DNA from: Adiantum capillus-veneris
Lineage: Eukaryota; Streptophyta; Polypodiopsida; Polypodiales; Pteridaceae
Assembly: GCA_014529385.2 (NCBI GenBank)
Contig: CM043947.1
Location: forward strand, 119,796,891 to 119,860,890
Length of the DNA: 64,000 bases
Reading direction: 5' to 3'
The stretch's first letter is position 1. Each line of letters starts with the position of its first letter. The position numbers and the translations under genes were made by a program. The notes below the pieces were generated by a model. That model made no database searches, was not told the origin of the DNA, and worked only from the letters and a program-made list of their open reading frames with translations. Shown in pieces: positions 24,511 through 36,303 of the stretch.

Positions 24511-24863
24511 AAAAGTACATGTTTCTTTTAAATGATCAATGTTTTGTCTTATAAGACCATTTCTCTCTTTGTTGTGCACAAATTTAAGTAGTATGCATAC
24601 TAAGAATCATGTTTGGGATGACGACGTCTCTCAAACATCATGTAGAATTTGTCACTCTACTTGGGAAGATGAAATGGACTAAAGAGAAGACATGCTTGTA
24701 GCAGCTATGTCTCCCAAGAACCAAATGGATTAGTCATCCATCTTGGAATAATTTCATAGGGTAAAAAGGGACCCTCTACCCGCTAAGACAAATTGCCTAT
24801 GACTATGGATTTATCTCTTTCACCTCATAGTTGAGGACGACAATGATTTCAAGAGAGAGGTAG
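24511..24863 (+). other. G2 3' non-coding region with polypurine tract
   Basis: No gene is seen. AAGAGAGAGGTAG at about 24851-24863, directly before the 3' LTR, is the probable polypurine tract. Confidence 0.6.
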
Positions 24864-26765
24864 TTTCATTAAATATCTAATATCTAACCAACCCAAATGA
24901 TTTTCTCATATTAAATTGATCATTTAATATGGGATAAAAAAAAAGAAAACAAGGGTTAGAATATAGACATGGCTTACAGATCTATCTCAACACGAGGCCA
25001 ATGGTAAAGGGGCCCATTGAGAGATGGTCTATCAAAGAGCAAGGTTAACTAAAACAGCTTAAAATACCTTAGGGTTAACTTCATTAAAGACCTCCAATGG
25101 TTAGTGTTAAAAGTCCTTTGACCTTAGGCAAGCTAGGGGTTATCTTGAGGTGGGAACTTGACCTAAACTTGTCTTTGACCTTAGGCAAGCTAGGGCTGAG
25201 CTTGAGGTGGGAACCTAACCTAAACTTGAGGTGGGAACCTGACCTAAACTTTCCTTTGACCTTAGGCAAGCTAGGGATGAGCTTGAGGTGGGAACTCCAC
25301 CTAAGGTGCTTTTCATGCTTGATGACTAAGGTACTTGTCATACTTAATGAGGAAGTTGCTTGAGAAGCTTCCTATGAATGGGGGGTAAGATGCCTGAGTC
25401 AAGAGACCCTATACACTTAATGAGGAAGTTGCTTGAGAAGCTTCCTATGCATGGGGAGTAAGATGCTTGAGTCAAAAACAAACCCTACACACTTAATGAG
25501 GAAGTCTCTTGAGAAGCTTCCTATGCATAGGGGATAAAATGCTCGAGTCAAAAAGAGATCCTACACACTTAACAAGGAAGTTTCTTGAGAATCTTCCTAT
25601 GCATGGGGGGTAAGATGCTTGAGTCAAAAATAGACCCTACACACTTAATGAGGAAGTTTCTTGAGAAGCTTTCTATGCATGAAAGTCCCAAAGTTAGGGG
25701 AATCTTTGACCTAACCTTCCACTGACCCAAAGGGCACCTCTTTCTAAAAGGGCACATGGGACACATGTCAGACTCTCACTAAGCTTAACCACATGGGTGC
25801 TTGAATGCTATTGGTTGGGCTAAAGAGGGGTCCAATGAGCTTCTACCTCCATCCAACAAATATCTAGATATTTTCAAGCTCTCTCTCTCTCTCTCTAAGG
25901 GGTAAGGAGGAAACTTGTCAAAAGACTACCCATGTACTTGACTGCATGTTGCATGTGATTGTCTAGAGGGAGAGGAGTCCAATGGGATTGAAGCATGTGG
26001 AAAAGCTACCACTCACCCAAAGAAAGGAGGGGGGGTGATAGGGGGATATACACCACACACACACACTCTTTTTGTGGATCCAATTCGCACTTGGTGAAAG
26101 TTGAGGAACACCACCTCCTTCTCCAAGCTTGTGAGAAGTGAGAGCCTACATCAACACTCTTGGATATGGTATGCAAATCCAACCAAGAGCCACTCTTCAA
26201 TGCTTAAGCTTGCCATCTTCTCCATCTCCAATACTATGTTATTATGTATGCTAGCAAGAAGAGTAATGATAGGCGAGGAACTATTTCTTTCTCCTATGGA
26301 ATGTTTCTTCTTCATCTTCTCTACCCTCATTCCCCGCTAGCTCTCTCCACCTTTGAAGGTGTTTGAGGCCTTGGAAGTGAGAGTTGGGATAGTTAATGCT
26401 TTCTACAAATGTATGTTATGCTTGTGATGCATGAAGCTTTCCATATTCATTGCATCATGTAGGTCACAAGGAACACAAAGATTGTATCATACCAAGTCTC
26501 TCTTGATGGGAGAAACTATAATACAAATTCCTATTGGAGGGGGGACCGGATCTATATGAATCCGGTCCTCAACTATTGTCATATTCTCTAAACTCTCTCT
26601 CTCTCTTGCAAAAGTATTGTTCATGCCAAGTTAACTAAGTACCATGTTTATGTTGCTAACATCAATTAAGTTCACCCCCTATGCTCACAAAGTAATCTCT
26701 CAAAAGTGCTTCACCTAATTTCCTAATTCCGCTACTCTGAAAGTTCATAGACCATTTCCATTACA
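24864..26765 (+). repeat. G2 3' LTR with an extra tandem repeat unit
   Basis: It matches the 5' LTR but carries five 73-76 bp units (25342, 25415, 25491, 25567, 25643) instead of four, plus one extra short GAGGTGGGAACCTGACC-type unit near 25225. These gains account for the roughly 100-base length difference. It ends CCATTTCCATTACA. Confidence 0.85.
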
Positions 26766-27250
26766 AATTCATATGCACCAAATCTTGAAAATTTTGGCAT
26801 TACGACGGCATGAATAATCGGGAAAAAATTCAATCTAACACAGCATCAACATTGCATTGCATCAACATAGCATCAACATTACATTGCATCATGGTGGGAT
26901 CTCTACACAATTCTACATATCTTTAGATTCTAGGGAGGTTGAGAATACCACCTTGATTACCTTTCCATTGAAGATCAATTGAATGGTTGAATGATCTTAT
27001 CCTTCATAGCAACTTAGTAAGTTAGAAAAAATTAGTGAAGTAAACAAGGGATTAGTGTGAAATTAGAGTGTGTAAACACACAATTGGCAAGATACGGTGA
27101 CACATTAGGGAATTATGAACACATTGCTTTATGCACACACGTCAAAAATCCACAAAACCATAAACACACAAGTGAAATTAGTGAGGAAACACATCCAATT
27201 ATGCCACAATTGTACTAGCATAGTCCATCATCCTCGGAAACGGCACCAAA
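26766..27250 (-). other. M leader, proximal part, with primer-binding site
   Basis: It holds repeated GCATCAACATTGCATT words (26845-26890) and CACACA-type words. At 27229-27250 the minus strand reads TTTGGTGCCGTTTCCGAGG right after the LTR end CCCCCAACA. This is the primer-binding site, of the TGGCGCC/TGGTGCC type common in Athila/Tat-like elements. No coding frame. Confidence 0.7.
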
Positions 27251-28094
27251 TGTTGGGGGTCTCATCATTGCATAGCTCCATGACCAAGAAAATTATCAAT
27301 TCGGAGGGCTGAGTTACCCAGCTAGGGCATGCAAACACTCACACAGTTAGTGAGCTAATCATGGCAACAAAAATGGTGAACTCTATGAGGTGAGATTCTC
27401 GGCCTATGGAGGAGCTAAGCCACAATGAAGGGCAATCTTCACATCCACTTCTCTTCACCTCTAATCAACCCAATCACACACACTAACGATTACAAGACGC
27501 ACACAACACTAATCGTATCATGCAACACACTAATCGCAAATACACACACATAGATATATTGAGCACCACACTCCAATCAAACCTACATGCACACACAAGA
27601 AAGAGAGGGCAATCACACAAGATAAGAGAGGGATTAACCACTAATTAGTTAAGATCTAGTTAATTCAAGCATCATAGGCAATCATAAGAAGCATGAGAGA
27701 GGCATAGTGAAAGAGAATGAATCATTGATTAGTGTTAATCAAATCTCATGAGCAAGGAGAATCTCAAGGACTCCATGGCCACACACCTCGAGAGCTCTCA
27801 CCAAAGAGTGCTCTCAACAAATGATTTTGAGAACCCTAATTTCTTTTACACACTACCTTATATACCTAGGGTAAAAATATGCAATGTCCGGGAGCCCAAG
27901 GCCTTTAGGGTTCCACCACTTACTGAATTTGCAACCTAACCACAGTAATTGACCTATTCAATACGTGACCATTTTGGGAAAATGTGAAAAATGTGTAACT
28001 CTAATCTTTACTGCTTCTTCACTTTGATCTTTGATGTGCATTCGTATGTCTTTGATTTAGAAGCTTTGGTTAACTGACATTGACTCAGTTAACA
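27251..28094 (-). repeat. M 5' LTR
   Basis: On the plus strand TGTTGGGGGTCTCATC to GACTCAGTTAACA (844 bp). It matches 2183-3106 and 3112-3973. A 63-codon plus-strand frame inside (27748-27939) also occurs in the other copy (2682-2873), but it has no domain and is LTR sequence. Confidence 0.88.
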
Positions 28095-28859
28095 TGCGCA
28101 TACTATAGAGGCTTCATAGAAAAATTCTCTCAAGTAGCAGGACCACTACACAACTTAACTAAGAAGAATGTTAAGTATGCATGGACTGCTAAGGAGAAAA
28201 ATGTTTTTTATAAGCCCAACCAGTCATTGTGCTTCCGGATCTCTCAAAGCCATTTGAGGTCCAATGTGATGCTTGTGGTGATTGCCTTGGAGCAGTTTTG
28301 CTTCAAGAAGGACATGCCATAGCATATGAGAGCCGAAGGCTCAATATTGATGAACGAATCTCGGGCATTTATGAGATAGAACTTTTAGTTGTTCTACATT
28401 CCCTAGACACATGGAAGCATTACTTATTGGGGACTCCATTCATGCTACAAACTGACCACCAAAGTCTCAAGTATTTCATGACACAAACCAAGCTCTTTCA
28501 CAAACAAATGAGGTGGGCAAAATATAATTTTCATATTGCTCACATTGCTAGTAAGCACAATCAAGTGGTTGATGCACTTTCACGACAACCAAAAGTTAAT
28601 GCGGTGTCTATAGCTACTCACAATGATCTATCTTCTATAATAGATGAGTATGCTACTGAACCTGACTTTAGAGACATAATGTCAGCCCTTGCTTTGGTGA
28701 AGAAAGAGGAACCATTCACCTTGCAGGATGGTTATCTTCTCCACAGCAATAGGCTATGTGTTACCCATTCCCTTCGTGAGAAAGTTATGTATGAATCCCA
28801 TGTTCCTCCCTATGTGGGGCATAGAGGTACTCAACCTACTTTTTGAAGAGTAGAGACAT
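28095..28859 (+). pseudogene. G1 part 2: RNase H and integrase start
   Basis: It resumes the RT connection at the point where 2182 broke off (ACTATAGAGGCTTCATAG). From 28229 one 205-codon frame holds RNase H (FEVQCDACGDCLGAVLLQ, AIAYESRRLN, HIASKHNQVVDALSR) and the beginning of the integrase zinc region (YESHVPPYVGHRGTQPTF). It is cut at 28859 by transposon D and continues at 43690. Confidence 0.9.
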
Positions 28860-28863
28860 ATTT

Positions 28864-28885
28864 GGGTTGATGTATGAATAGGTGG
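28864..28885 (+). repeat. D left terminal inverted repeat
   Basis: 22 bases ending AATAGGTGG. It differs from the right TIR at two positions (T/G at base 5 and T/C at base 10). Confidence 0.85.
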
Positions 28886-29509
28886 TACACTAGCTACCCA
28901 TTTTTGGGGGTGGTAGCAAGGGGGTGGGCTGGTTGGTAGCTAGGTGAGTAAACATTGAGAATCTTTTATAAGGGTTTATTTAATAATTGTTCATCAAAAG
29001 GTTTGAGCAGCGAGCTGGATTTAAAAACTTTACAAATTATCTTTTTCGTTTCAACTATGTGTGTGAAAGTAGTGCGGGGGGGCCACCTTACTCCACAATC
29101 ATGAAGCCTCTTGCTCATCGTCGGTTGCAGAGGGGGGGCAACTCAGGTGGCCAAGCAGCTCCTGCAGCTGAAGCAAAATCAACCACAATTACTAGGAGGC
29201 GGAAGAGGGCCCGTCATTCATCTCCCTCGCCTGATTTACCCTCGGACTCCCCTGCCGAAAAGAGGAAGAAGAAGGTCTTGACTCTTTCACCAAAGCTCTA
29301 CACTCCTATAGCAAAGAAACCTTCAAAAATGGCAGATGTTGTAACCCCCAACACTGAGGTACTACTGCATCTTAGTGTTGCTGGTTGTCTCTGCACAATT
29401 TATTGTTGTAACTTGTTTCCAAGGTCCATGTAAGCTCTCTTAAGCTTGCTTTGAAGCAAACCTAAGCTAGAGGCTAGATGTTTGTAGATGCATTCAAGCT
29501 CCATAAGCT

Positions 29510-29640
29510 AATGTGCATGCATTCAAGCTTGCATTGAGAACCTGTGTATAGGCATGCATGCATGCATTCAAGCTTGCATTGAAAACCTGTGTAGAGGCAT
29601 GCATGCATGCATGCATTCAAGCATATATATTTGTGCACAT
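29510..29640 (+). repeat. Tandem repeat in D intron
   Basis: About 2.5 copies of a 56-57 base unit built around GCATGCATTCAAGCTTGCATT and AACCTGTGTA, with GCATGC runs of increasing length. It is non-coding, inside the presumed first intron of the passenger gene. Confidence 0.8.
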
Positions 29641-29956
29641 TGCATTTTTGACTGAACTTCAATTGGCTGGATGCACATGCATTCATGTCTTGTGCATAGT
29701 TGGGACCGTACTCATATGGATTGCAAATCATAGTGCTATGAAGAAGCATGAATCAGTGATACTCTATCAGTGTGGTAGCTACCACCTGCAACACTCATTT
29801 AATATAGGGAAAGTGCATCAAAGATCATCAAGATTGTAGCATTCAACATTCTGCAAAAAACATAACAAGTTGGTAGCATTATGTTAGCTAGCTACCAATC
29901 AAAAAGTTCATTTAGCAAACAAACACCAAGGTGGTAGTTACATGGTAGCTATCTGT

Positions 29957-29998
29957 CTGGGACACAGGTAGTTGTACCACCTATTCATGCACATACCC
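29957..29998 (-). repeat. Internal copy of the D right terminus
   Basis: GGGACACAGGTAGTTGTACC then ACCTATTCATGCACATACCC closely matches the D right end at 43647-43685. The flanking bases AGCC do not match the left flank ATTT, so a separate element 28864-29998 is not supported by a target duplication. Confidence 0.7.
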
Positions 29999-30903
29999 AG
30001 CCTGCTTCTGCTTCTGCTCAATGCAACAATTGATGTTTAATGTGAAAAATTCTGTAAAATTGTGATATTATCAATGCTCACCATGCATAAGTTATCTAAG
30101 TTTTCAGTAAATTTATGGCCGTGTATGTTTGAAGCTTAAGTTGTTGAACCATACTCCAATCATACTTCCATACCCGTATACGTTTTCCATATGGAAACAA
30201 CTATGGTCTTTTGTTTTTCCCTTTATTTTACAGGGCAAAGGCCGTTGGTGCACTCCATAGGTGCCATTTGAAAGGAAGACAGTTTTTTGCATGACAAAGT
30301 GTCAAGCACATGAAGTATACGACCTCCCCAACTCTGGAGTGGATTCTCGACTGCTGATTGAGGCAGATTTCACCAACAAAGATTGGTTGAAATGCTTTAA
30401 GAAGGTGCCAAAGAGGGGTAGCAAAGTAAAATGTAGAGATGTGAAGCCAGAGATGTTGTTGCCAGGATTTTATTCTCTTAACCACCATTGTTAGATTGCT
30501 TACTACTAGGATAGCATTGGTGACCCCTATGTCATCTTGGTAGCTCTTAGTGAGCCAACTACCAGCATGGCATTGGTAGCTATCAGGATAGTGCTGGTAG
30601 CTATCAGTGCTTGCCTAGTAGCTTTCACTATCATGCCTAGTAGCTTCCACTGTCATGTTGTAGCTACATGTAACTTGAAACAGCAAGTTCTTAATTCCTT
30701 AATACTTTTCATGACTGCAGAGGTTGAGCCAGAGACTACAGTTGAGAAGGAAGGTGTGTTAGAGAAGTATAGTCCTGAGAATGGAGATCGAGCAAAAAAT
30801 TATCCTTCATCACTGAAGGACAATGAAGTGTTAGCCAGAGACACCAGTCCCTCAAATAGAGATCAAGCAAAAAATGCTCCTTCATCAATGAAGGACGATG
30901 AAG

Positions 30904-31129
30904 TGTTGGAATTAGGGTTGCACAGAAACACACACAGCTTGGAGAAGACGAAGGAAGCTCAAGGCACACAATGGAGAGTGTATTACTAGTGTGCAATGGG
31001 AAGATAGATAGCCCTTGAGTGATGGGCGTATATACAATGCACGGGGGAAAAAACCTCCTAAAGAGGGAAAAAATGCCCCGGCAGTCCTAGTGTGTTCACA
31101 CACATCACTACCACGTGTATATGGTAACA
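30904..31129 (-). repeat. C2 3' LTR
   Basis: Reversed, it starts TGTTACCATATACACG and ends CTAATTCCAACA. The adjacent CCAGGGGGGATT (reversed, 31130-31141) is the polypurine tract. Confidence 0.92.
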
Positions 31130-31204
31130 AATCCCCCCTGGAGTGATGCGGTGAACGAGAGCTGGCACATGAGTAAAGGGAAGTGCCATGCGCTGAGGAC
31201 ATGA

Positions 31205-33906
31205 TCATTCCACAAAGGGGAGTAAGCCCAAAGCTTTACGGAAAGCTTCAAGCTTCTCACGAGACAATGCCTTTGTGAAAAGATCTGCAAGGTTGACCTG
31301 TGTTGGCACATAAGCCAAGCTGATCTCTCCTGTTGAGAGCCTCTCCCTGACATAGTGGTAATGCACCTCAATGTGCTTTGTGCGAGCATGAAAAACTGGG
31401 TTACTCGCAACTGCCAATGCGCTCTGACTGTCAGTGTAGATAGTGTTGGCAGTGTCCTGTCCAACACTCAAATCAGCCATAAGGCGTCTGAGCCATACAC
31501 GCTCAACCGTAGATGTGAAGACTGCCCTATACACAGCCTCACAACTCAAAGTGGCCACAGTAGGTTGCTTCTTACTCAACCATGATATACATGAACTGCC
31601 AAGCATGAAACAAAAACCACTTGTAGACACTCATGTGTCAAAACAACCAGCCCAATCTGAGTCCGAAAAAGCATGTAAGTCTAGCGGCAATGATCCCCCC
31701 TTGGGATAAAACAAGCCAAGATGTAAAGTGCCACTAAGATAGCGGAAAATCCTCTTGAGAGCCTGCCAATTCTTAGACCCTGGGCTATGCATAAACCTGA
31801 TGACTTGTGAGACTGCAAACTAAATATCCGGCCTCATGTTGCATACATAAATGAGGCAGCCAACAGCAGTTGATAAAGAGTGACATCAGCAGGATCGCCA
31901 GAATCATATAGACTCAACTTCAAACCTGTTTCCATGGGAGTGGCAATAGGTTTAGAATCCTCAAGTCCAAACTTATGTAGCAATGTCTCTATGTAGCTTT
32001 TCTGACACAAGGCAATACCACCATCACACTGCTTAAGCTGTATACCCAATTAATGATGCAACAGCCCTAAATATTTCATCTTGAAAGTAGCATTCAAATC
32101 AGCCTTAAATTCAGCAATATGTCTCTCATTGGTCCAGTGATCAGCAAATCATCAACATAAAGAACCATGATGAGAAGTACATCACCCTCACGCTTTACAT
32201 ACAATGTGCTTTCTGTTGGATTGTTACGAAAACCTTGTTTGACCAAATGAGTGTCATCTTTCTCATACCAAGCACGAGGAGATTGCTTCAACCCATACAA
32301 AGCCTTGTTACATTTGCACTCTTTGTCCTCTTGTCCTTTTATGGAAAAACCGCGAGGCTGCGTTACATAAACTTCCTCAAATATGTCACCATTCAAGAAA
32401 GCAGTAACAATGTCTGATTGATGTACATCCCAACCAAAATGACCTTCCAATGCACATAGAAAATGCATAGTAGTCATACACAAGTGGGAGCAAAAGTGTC
32501 TTCATAATCTATGCCTTTTTGCTGTGCATAACCCTTTGCAACAAGTCGAGCCTTATGGCAATCAATCTCACCATCCGGCTTGCGTTTCAACTTGTAAACC
32601 CACTTTGTACCAATGGCCTTTTTTCCATGAGGCAAATCACATAAAGTCCATGTGTCATTTTCTATGAGTGCATCATATTCTGATTGCATGGCAGCCATCC
32701 AATTTTTTGAATTCTGTGCTTCATCAAAAGACAGAGGCTCCTCAACATCATGTAAGCTAGACACAGCCAAAGCATAACAATCTGATGCATAAGATGCATG
32801 GCAAGAGCCTGAACGAGTACGACTAGACAAAGGTGCATCCAATTTATTGTCACGCAATGTGTGCACCAGCCATTTTGGCATACCTCTAGCCTGCTCATTT
32901 TCAGCCCTTTCCTCATCAAGTACATCATGTACATCTGCATCAGTAATAGGATGATCTGCAACGTTTTCAGAAACCCCCATAGGCTGTACATTTGCCTCAT
33001 TGGAACTTACATTCATATTTCCACCACTGAAAAGAGGCAACAAAGTGTCATAAATGTCCTGTGAGCTTACATTACTGTCTCTAGTACATGATAGTAAGGG
33101 CTGAACAAAATCTTCCACAAACACTACATCCCAAGAAACCAGAATACATTTTTTGTGCAGATGATACAACCTGTAACCTTTGCTTTCAGCACTATAACCA
33201 AAAAAAATACATTTGACAACCTTATCATCCAATTTTCTGCGCTGCACTTGTGGCACCAAAGCATATGCAAAACAGCCAAAAACACTCATGTTCTCAATAG
33301 AAGGCTTTCTATCATGCCATTCTTCATATGGTGTAATAGATTGCAAAGCTTTCGTAGGACACTTGTTAAGTACATAAGTGGAACACATGATGGCCTCAAG
33401 ACAAAAAGAATGCGGCAAAGCTTGACTTTTGACCTTACATCGTGCCATTTCCGTCAGTGACCTGTTTTTCCTCTCAGCAACACCATTTTGTTGAGGTGTA
33501 TAAGTCACTTTACATTGGTGTTTTATCCCACGACTAGCCAAAAATGCATTAAATTCATGAGACATATACTCCCCCCCTTGATCGGAACGGAGGGTGCCCA
33601 TAGTACATTTCGAGACATTTTCAGCCATAGCCAGAAATTGTTTGAAGCACATAAAAACTTCGGACTTCTCTTTGAGCGGAAATACCCATGCATGCCTGGA
33701 GTAATCATCAATGAAATTCACGAAGTACAGGTAATTGTCCAAGGACGGAGTTTGCATGGGTCCACAAACATCACTATGCACAAGCTGCAACCTGCATGTG
33801 GCCCGAACTGAACCATCCTTTGGAAATTTAGAATGCTGCATCTTACCCAAAATACAGCCTTCACAAACATGTTTGACAGGTGCTTCAAGAGGCGGCAAAT
33901 AAGAAA
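31205..33906 (-). pseudogene. C2 pol: integrase, RT and RNase H
   Basis: Read from 33906 down. The integrase (CEGCILGKMQHSKF, HSDVCGPM, FIDDYSRHAWVFP, LRSDQGGEYMS) and start of RT lie in one long frame to 32474, ending near YEDTFAPTCV. After a one-frame shift, 32094-32483 holds TAFLNGDIFEEVYV, LYGLKQSPRAWYEK and the catalytic YVDD. After another break, 31834-32049 and 31205-31630 contain the connection and RNase H (GFCFMLGSSCISWLSKKQPT, CEAVYRA where C1 has CEAEYRA) and the C-terminal LPFVE. The RNase H Glu of CEAEYR is changed to Val. Confidence 0.92.
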
Positions 33907-33908
33907 CC

Positions 33909-34366
33909 ATTAGGAAAAGTTTGGACTCAAAAATGGGCCTTGTAAGAATTGTTGATGTGGCATAGCTTTCAAAAAGTGGGGATCGATAAATTTTTTTCAA
34001 ATAAGATCCAAACTTGTCAGAGGTTGGATATTTAGAATCTACTCTTCAAATTCTATCTATTGATATATAGCATGCATGTATCGGACATTGCCTTCATCTA
34101 GATCTAGAAAAAGGTGATTTTAGATTACCGTAACAGTAACAAAACCTGGATGATTGAAAAAAAATGGCATAACTTTCATAGAAGTCATCCAAACTTTTTG
34201 GACCTTGGCTCTTTAGAATCCATTTTTCAAGAACTTTCCAATGATAGGTCATATCATGGAGTTCTAAGAAATATTTAGAGGGGTCTACCGGGTTGCTTTC
34301 TTTTGTACAACTTTGATGATGTGGCACTCTTAAAAGGCCCAAAAACGAGTTCAAAATTTTCCTAAT
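33909..34366. mobile_element. 458-bp MITE inside C2
   Basis: It interrupts the C2 frame between the pre-integrase part and the integrase. Termini are inverted: ATTAGGAAAAGTTTGGACTC at the left and ATTAGGAAAATTTTGAACTC reversed from the right. The target duplication is not clear because flanking bases have changed. It has no coding capacity. Confidence 0.72.
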
Positions 34367-35380
34367 GCCTATCAGATTTTTGCAAACGCAGCAAACTGGC
34401 AGAATTCAGATGACCAAAACGTGCATGCCAAATTTTTGCATCTGAAATAGCCCTTGAATATGCAACAGCATTTGCAAAATTTTGTCCACACTTGTTATAC
34501 AAAGTGACCTTATACAGCCCACGGCACAAAAGGCCAGATGCAACAATTTCATCACCAAAACTGAGATCATGAACTATACATCTGTCATTCACAAATTTGA
34601 CTACAAGTCCATGTCTAGCAAGTGCAGATACAGACAAGAGATTCTTCTTGATCCCAGGTACATAAAGTGCATCAACAAGTGTGAAAGAACTGCCATTAGC
34701 AAAAGTAAGCACAATCTTTCCAACTCTTTGAACTAGATAAGAGGCATTTTTGGCACAAGTGACTGAATTTCCATGAGGGACAGACTCGAGATAGGTAAAC
34801 AATTCACAATGTGAGGTAATGTGCTTTGTAGCACCACTGTCGAAATACCACACATGTGAATCTGCAGCAACTGACAAGCATGCATCATGGACAGCAGGAT
34901 TGTAAGTGCACTCTGCGCTAAAAGCCCATTCTGCATCAACATCAGCATCACAATCTCCTTTCACAGAAGACTCAACAATGGCTGCATTTGTAGTGGAACC
35001 AGCATTTGCAGTGGAACCACCCTCTTTCTTCTTAGCCTCTTTGGCCTTCAACTTAGGACACGACTTCATCAAGTGATCATTAGCTTTACAATAATGGAAA
35101 CACATCTTCTTTTTTCCCTTATCACCAGAATTTCCAGACAAATTGCTGCTAGCAGAAGCATTAGGAACAGAATGTAAAGGAGTGGCTATTTCAGAACCAT
35201 AAGAAGTGGCTGCATTGCTGTTACCACCCTTTCTTTGAGAAGCAATAAAAGCCTGTTCAACTGCACGCTGCCTAGTCTTGTTTTTTTTGGAAAGTGACTC
35301 TTGCAACAGCAATGTGCAGAATGCATCAAACTTGACAACATCAGGATTTCCTTAGGTCATAAGCCTCAAAGTACTAGAAA
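34367..35380 (-). pseudogene. C2 gag tail, protease, pre-integrase region
   Basis: Frame 34362-35312 encodes the end of gag (basic, Ser/Asn-rich, with CFHYCKANDHLMKSC, a non-standard knuckle), the protease with intact FDSGATKHITS, and the GAG-pre-integrase start (HARFGHLNSASLLRLQKSD). The MITE breaks it at the end. In C1 the gag part and protease are split by a stop; here they are in one frame. Confidence 0.9.
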
Positions 35381-35406
35381 AATTCTGGTAAGGCATCAAG
35401 AACAGT

Positions 35407-35939
35407 CTACACTAGAGAACTGTCTGAAATGACTTCACCTATAGAAATAAGTTGCTCATTGATATCCTTGATACTACCAAGGAAAGTTTCCATATCATCT
35501 TCCTCATACATAATCTTTGACTCCAGCTCTTTATGCAGCAAAGCAATTTTAGCCTCATTGCGTCTTGCATAAAGACCTGCTAGAATATCCCAAGCCTGTT
35601 TTGCATATTTTGTTGAACGGATGTGAGGAACAATGATGCGCTTCACAGACAACGCAATCAATGCATGAGCCTGTGTATCCTTAACATCCCAACGCGCTTG
35701 TTCTACTGTAGGCAAAACGACTCTAACAGCAGCAATCCTTGCAGCAAGACCTACAACATCCTCAACATCGCCTACATCCTCAGAACCAGGACATACATCA
35801 ATGCCTTGCACAATGTTCCAGACACCCTTTGACACATGAACATGTTGCATCATATAAGCCCACATAGGGTAGTTGTCCCCATCCAACTTGTCCTCAGCAG
35901 AAAACATCTTGAACACATATGTGTTGTTGTTGTCAGCCA
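35407..35939 (-). pseudogene. C2 gag (UBN2-like)
   Basis: It starts at 35939 (MADNNNTYVFKMF) and runs to a TAG at 35407 after SDSSLV. It contains DGDNYPMWAYMMQ and AKQAWDILAGLYA. The Trp codon lost in C1 is intact here. The TAG is at exactly the same place as in C1 (6879). Downstream gag sequence continues with TVLDALP in the same frame. Confidence 0.9.
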
Positions 35940-36290
35940 TGGTAAATGTTGCACCTAATGTGAAAACTGCCCAAAAATAGGAGAAATGGAGCGGGAACAA
36001 CACGTGCTATATAGCACAAACCGTAGAAGACTATAAGGCACTTGTTATGCAGAAAACGGCATTGACAGAAATTTTGCACAAAATGACAAAATAGCCTGTG
36101 CAGTACTGCCTGTAGTGGAAACAAAGGCCGAAATGAGCCCGAATCAGAAATCTGAGCAGAACGATCTCTATGAGCTCTGTCCGAAGTATTTGTCGACCTG
36201 CAAATGCTTGCCAAAGCTCACAGAAATCGGAGAAAGTGAGCAGGTGTATACTGGAGCAGCCGGCGACTAAGCCCGGGAGGACGCAACCTG

Positions 36291-36303
36291 CTCTGATACC
36301 AAT
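36291..36303 (-). promoter_or_regulatory. C2 primer-binding site
   Basis: Reversed, TTGGTATCAGAGC follows the 5' LTR, identical to the C1 site. Confidence 0.88.

Larger units (their letters stand above)
18100..26765 (+). mobile_element. G2: Ty3/gypsy chromovirus-like retrotransposon
   Basis: It has two long LTRs (about 1.80 and 1.90 kb) starting TGTCATTAAA-like and ending CCATTACA, a tRNA-iMet-like primer site, and gag, PR, RT, RNase H, integrase and chromodomain remains in gypsy order. The flanks AATTT (18095-18099) and AATTC (26766-26770) fit a 5-bp duplication with one change. It is inserted in the leader of M. It is the same family as G1 and G3, and here the LTRs of that family can be seen. 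Confidence 0.88.
2183..28094 (-). mobile_element. Element M: large minus-strand LTR retrotransposon with nested insertions
   Basis: An LTR element in reverse orientation splits the G1 gypsy RT. Its 5' LTR is at 27251-28094, followed (reading the minus strand) by a primer-binding-site-like sequence at 27229-27250. Its 3' end has a polypurine tract at 3974-3992 and LTR copies at 2183-3973. The gypsy sequence breaks at 2182 and resumes at 28095. The flanks TGCTT (2178-2182) and TGCGC (28095-28099) fit a diverged 5-bp target duplication. Between the LTRs lie a long leader, gag with a zinc knuckle, and a protease fragment on the minus strand; I find no reverse transcriptase or integrase belonging to M. 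Copia C1 (5762-12237) and gypsy G2 (18100-26765) are inserted in it. Without them M would be about 10.8 kb. Confidence 0.8.

Noticed and set aside
25342-25690. CRISPR-like array
   Set aside because: The 73-76 base units are directly adjacent with no unique spacers; it is an LTR minisatellite in plant DNA.
28864-29998. A separate 1.1 kb TIR element
   Set aside because: The flanks ATTT and AGCC do not match, whereas 28864-43685 has matching flanks and restores the gypsy sequence.
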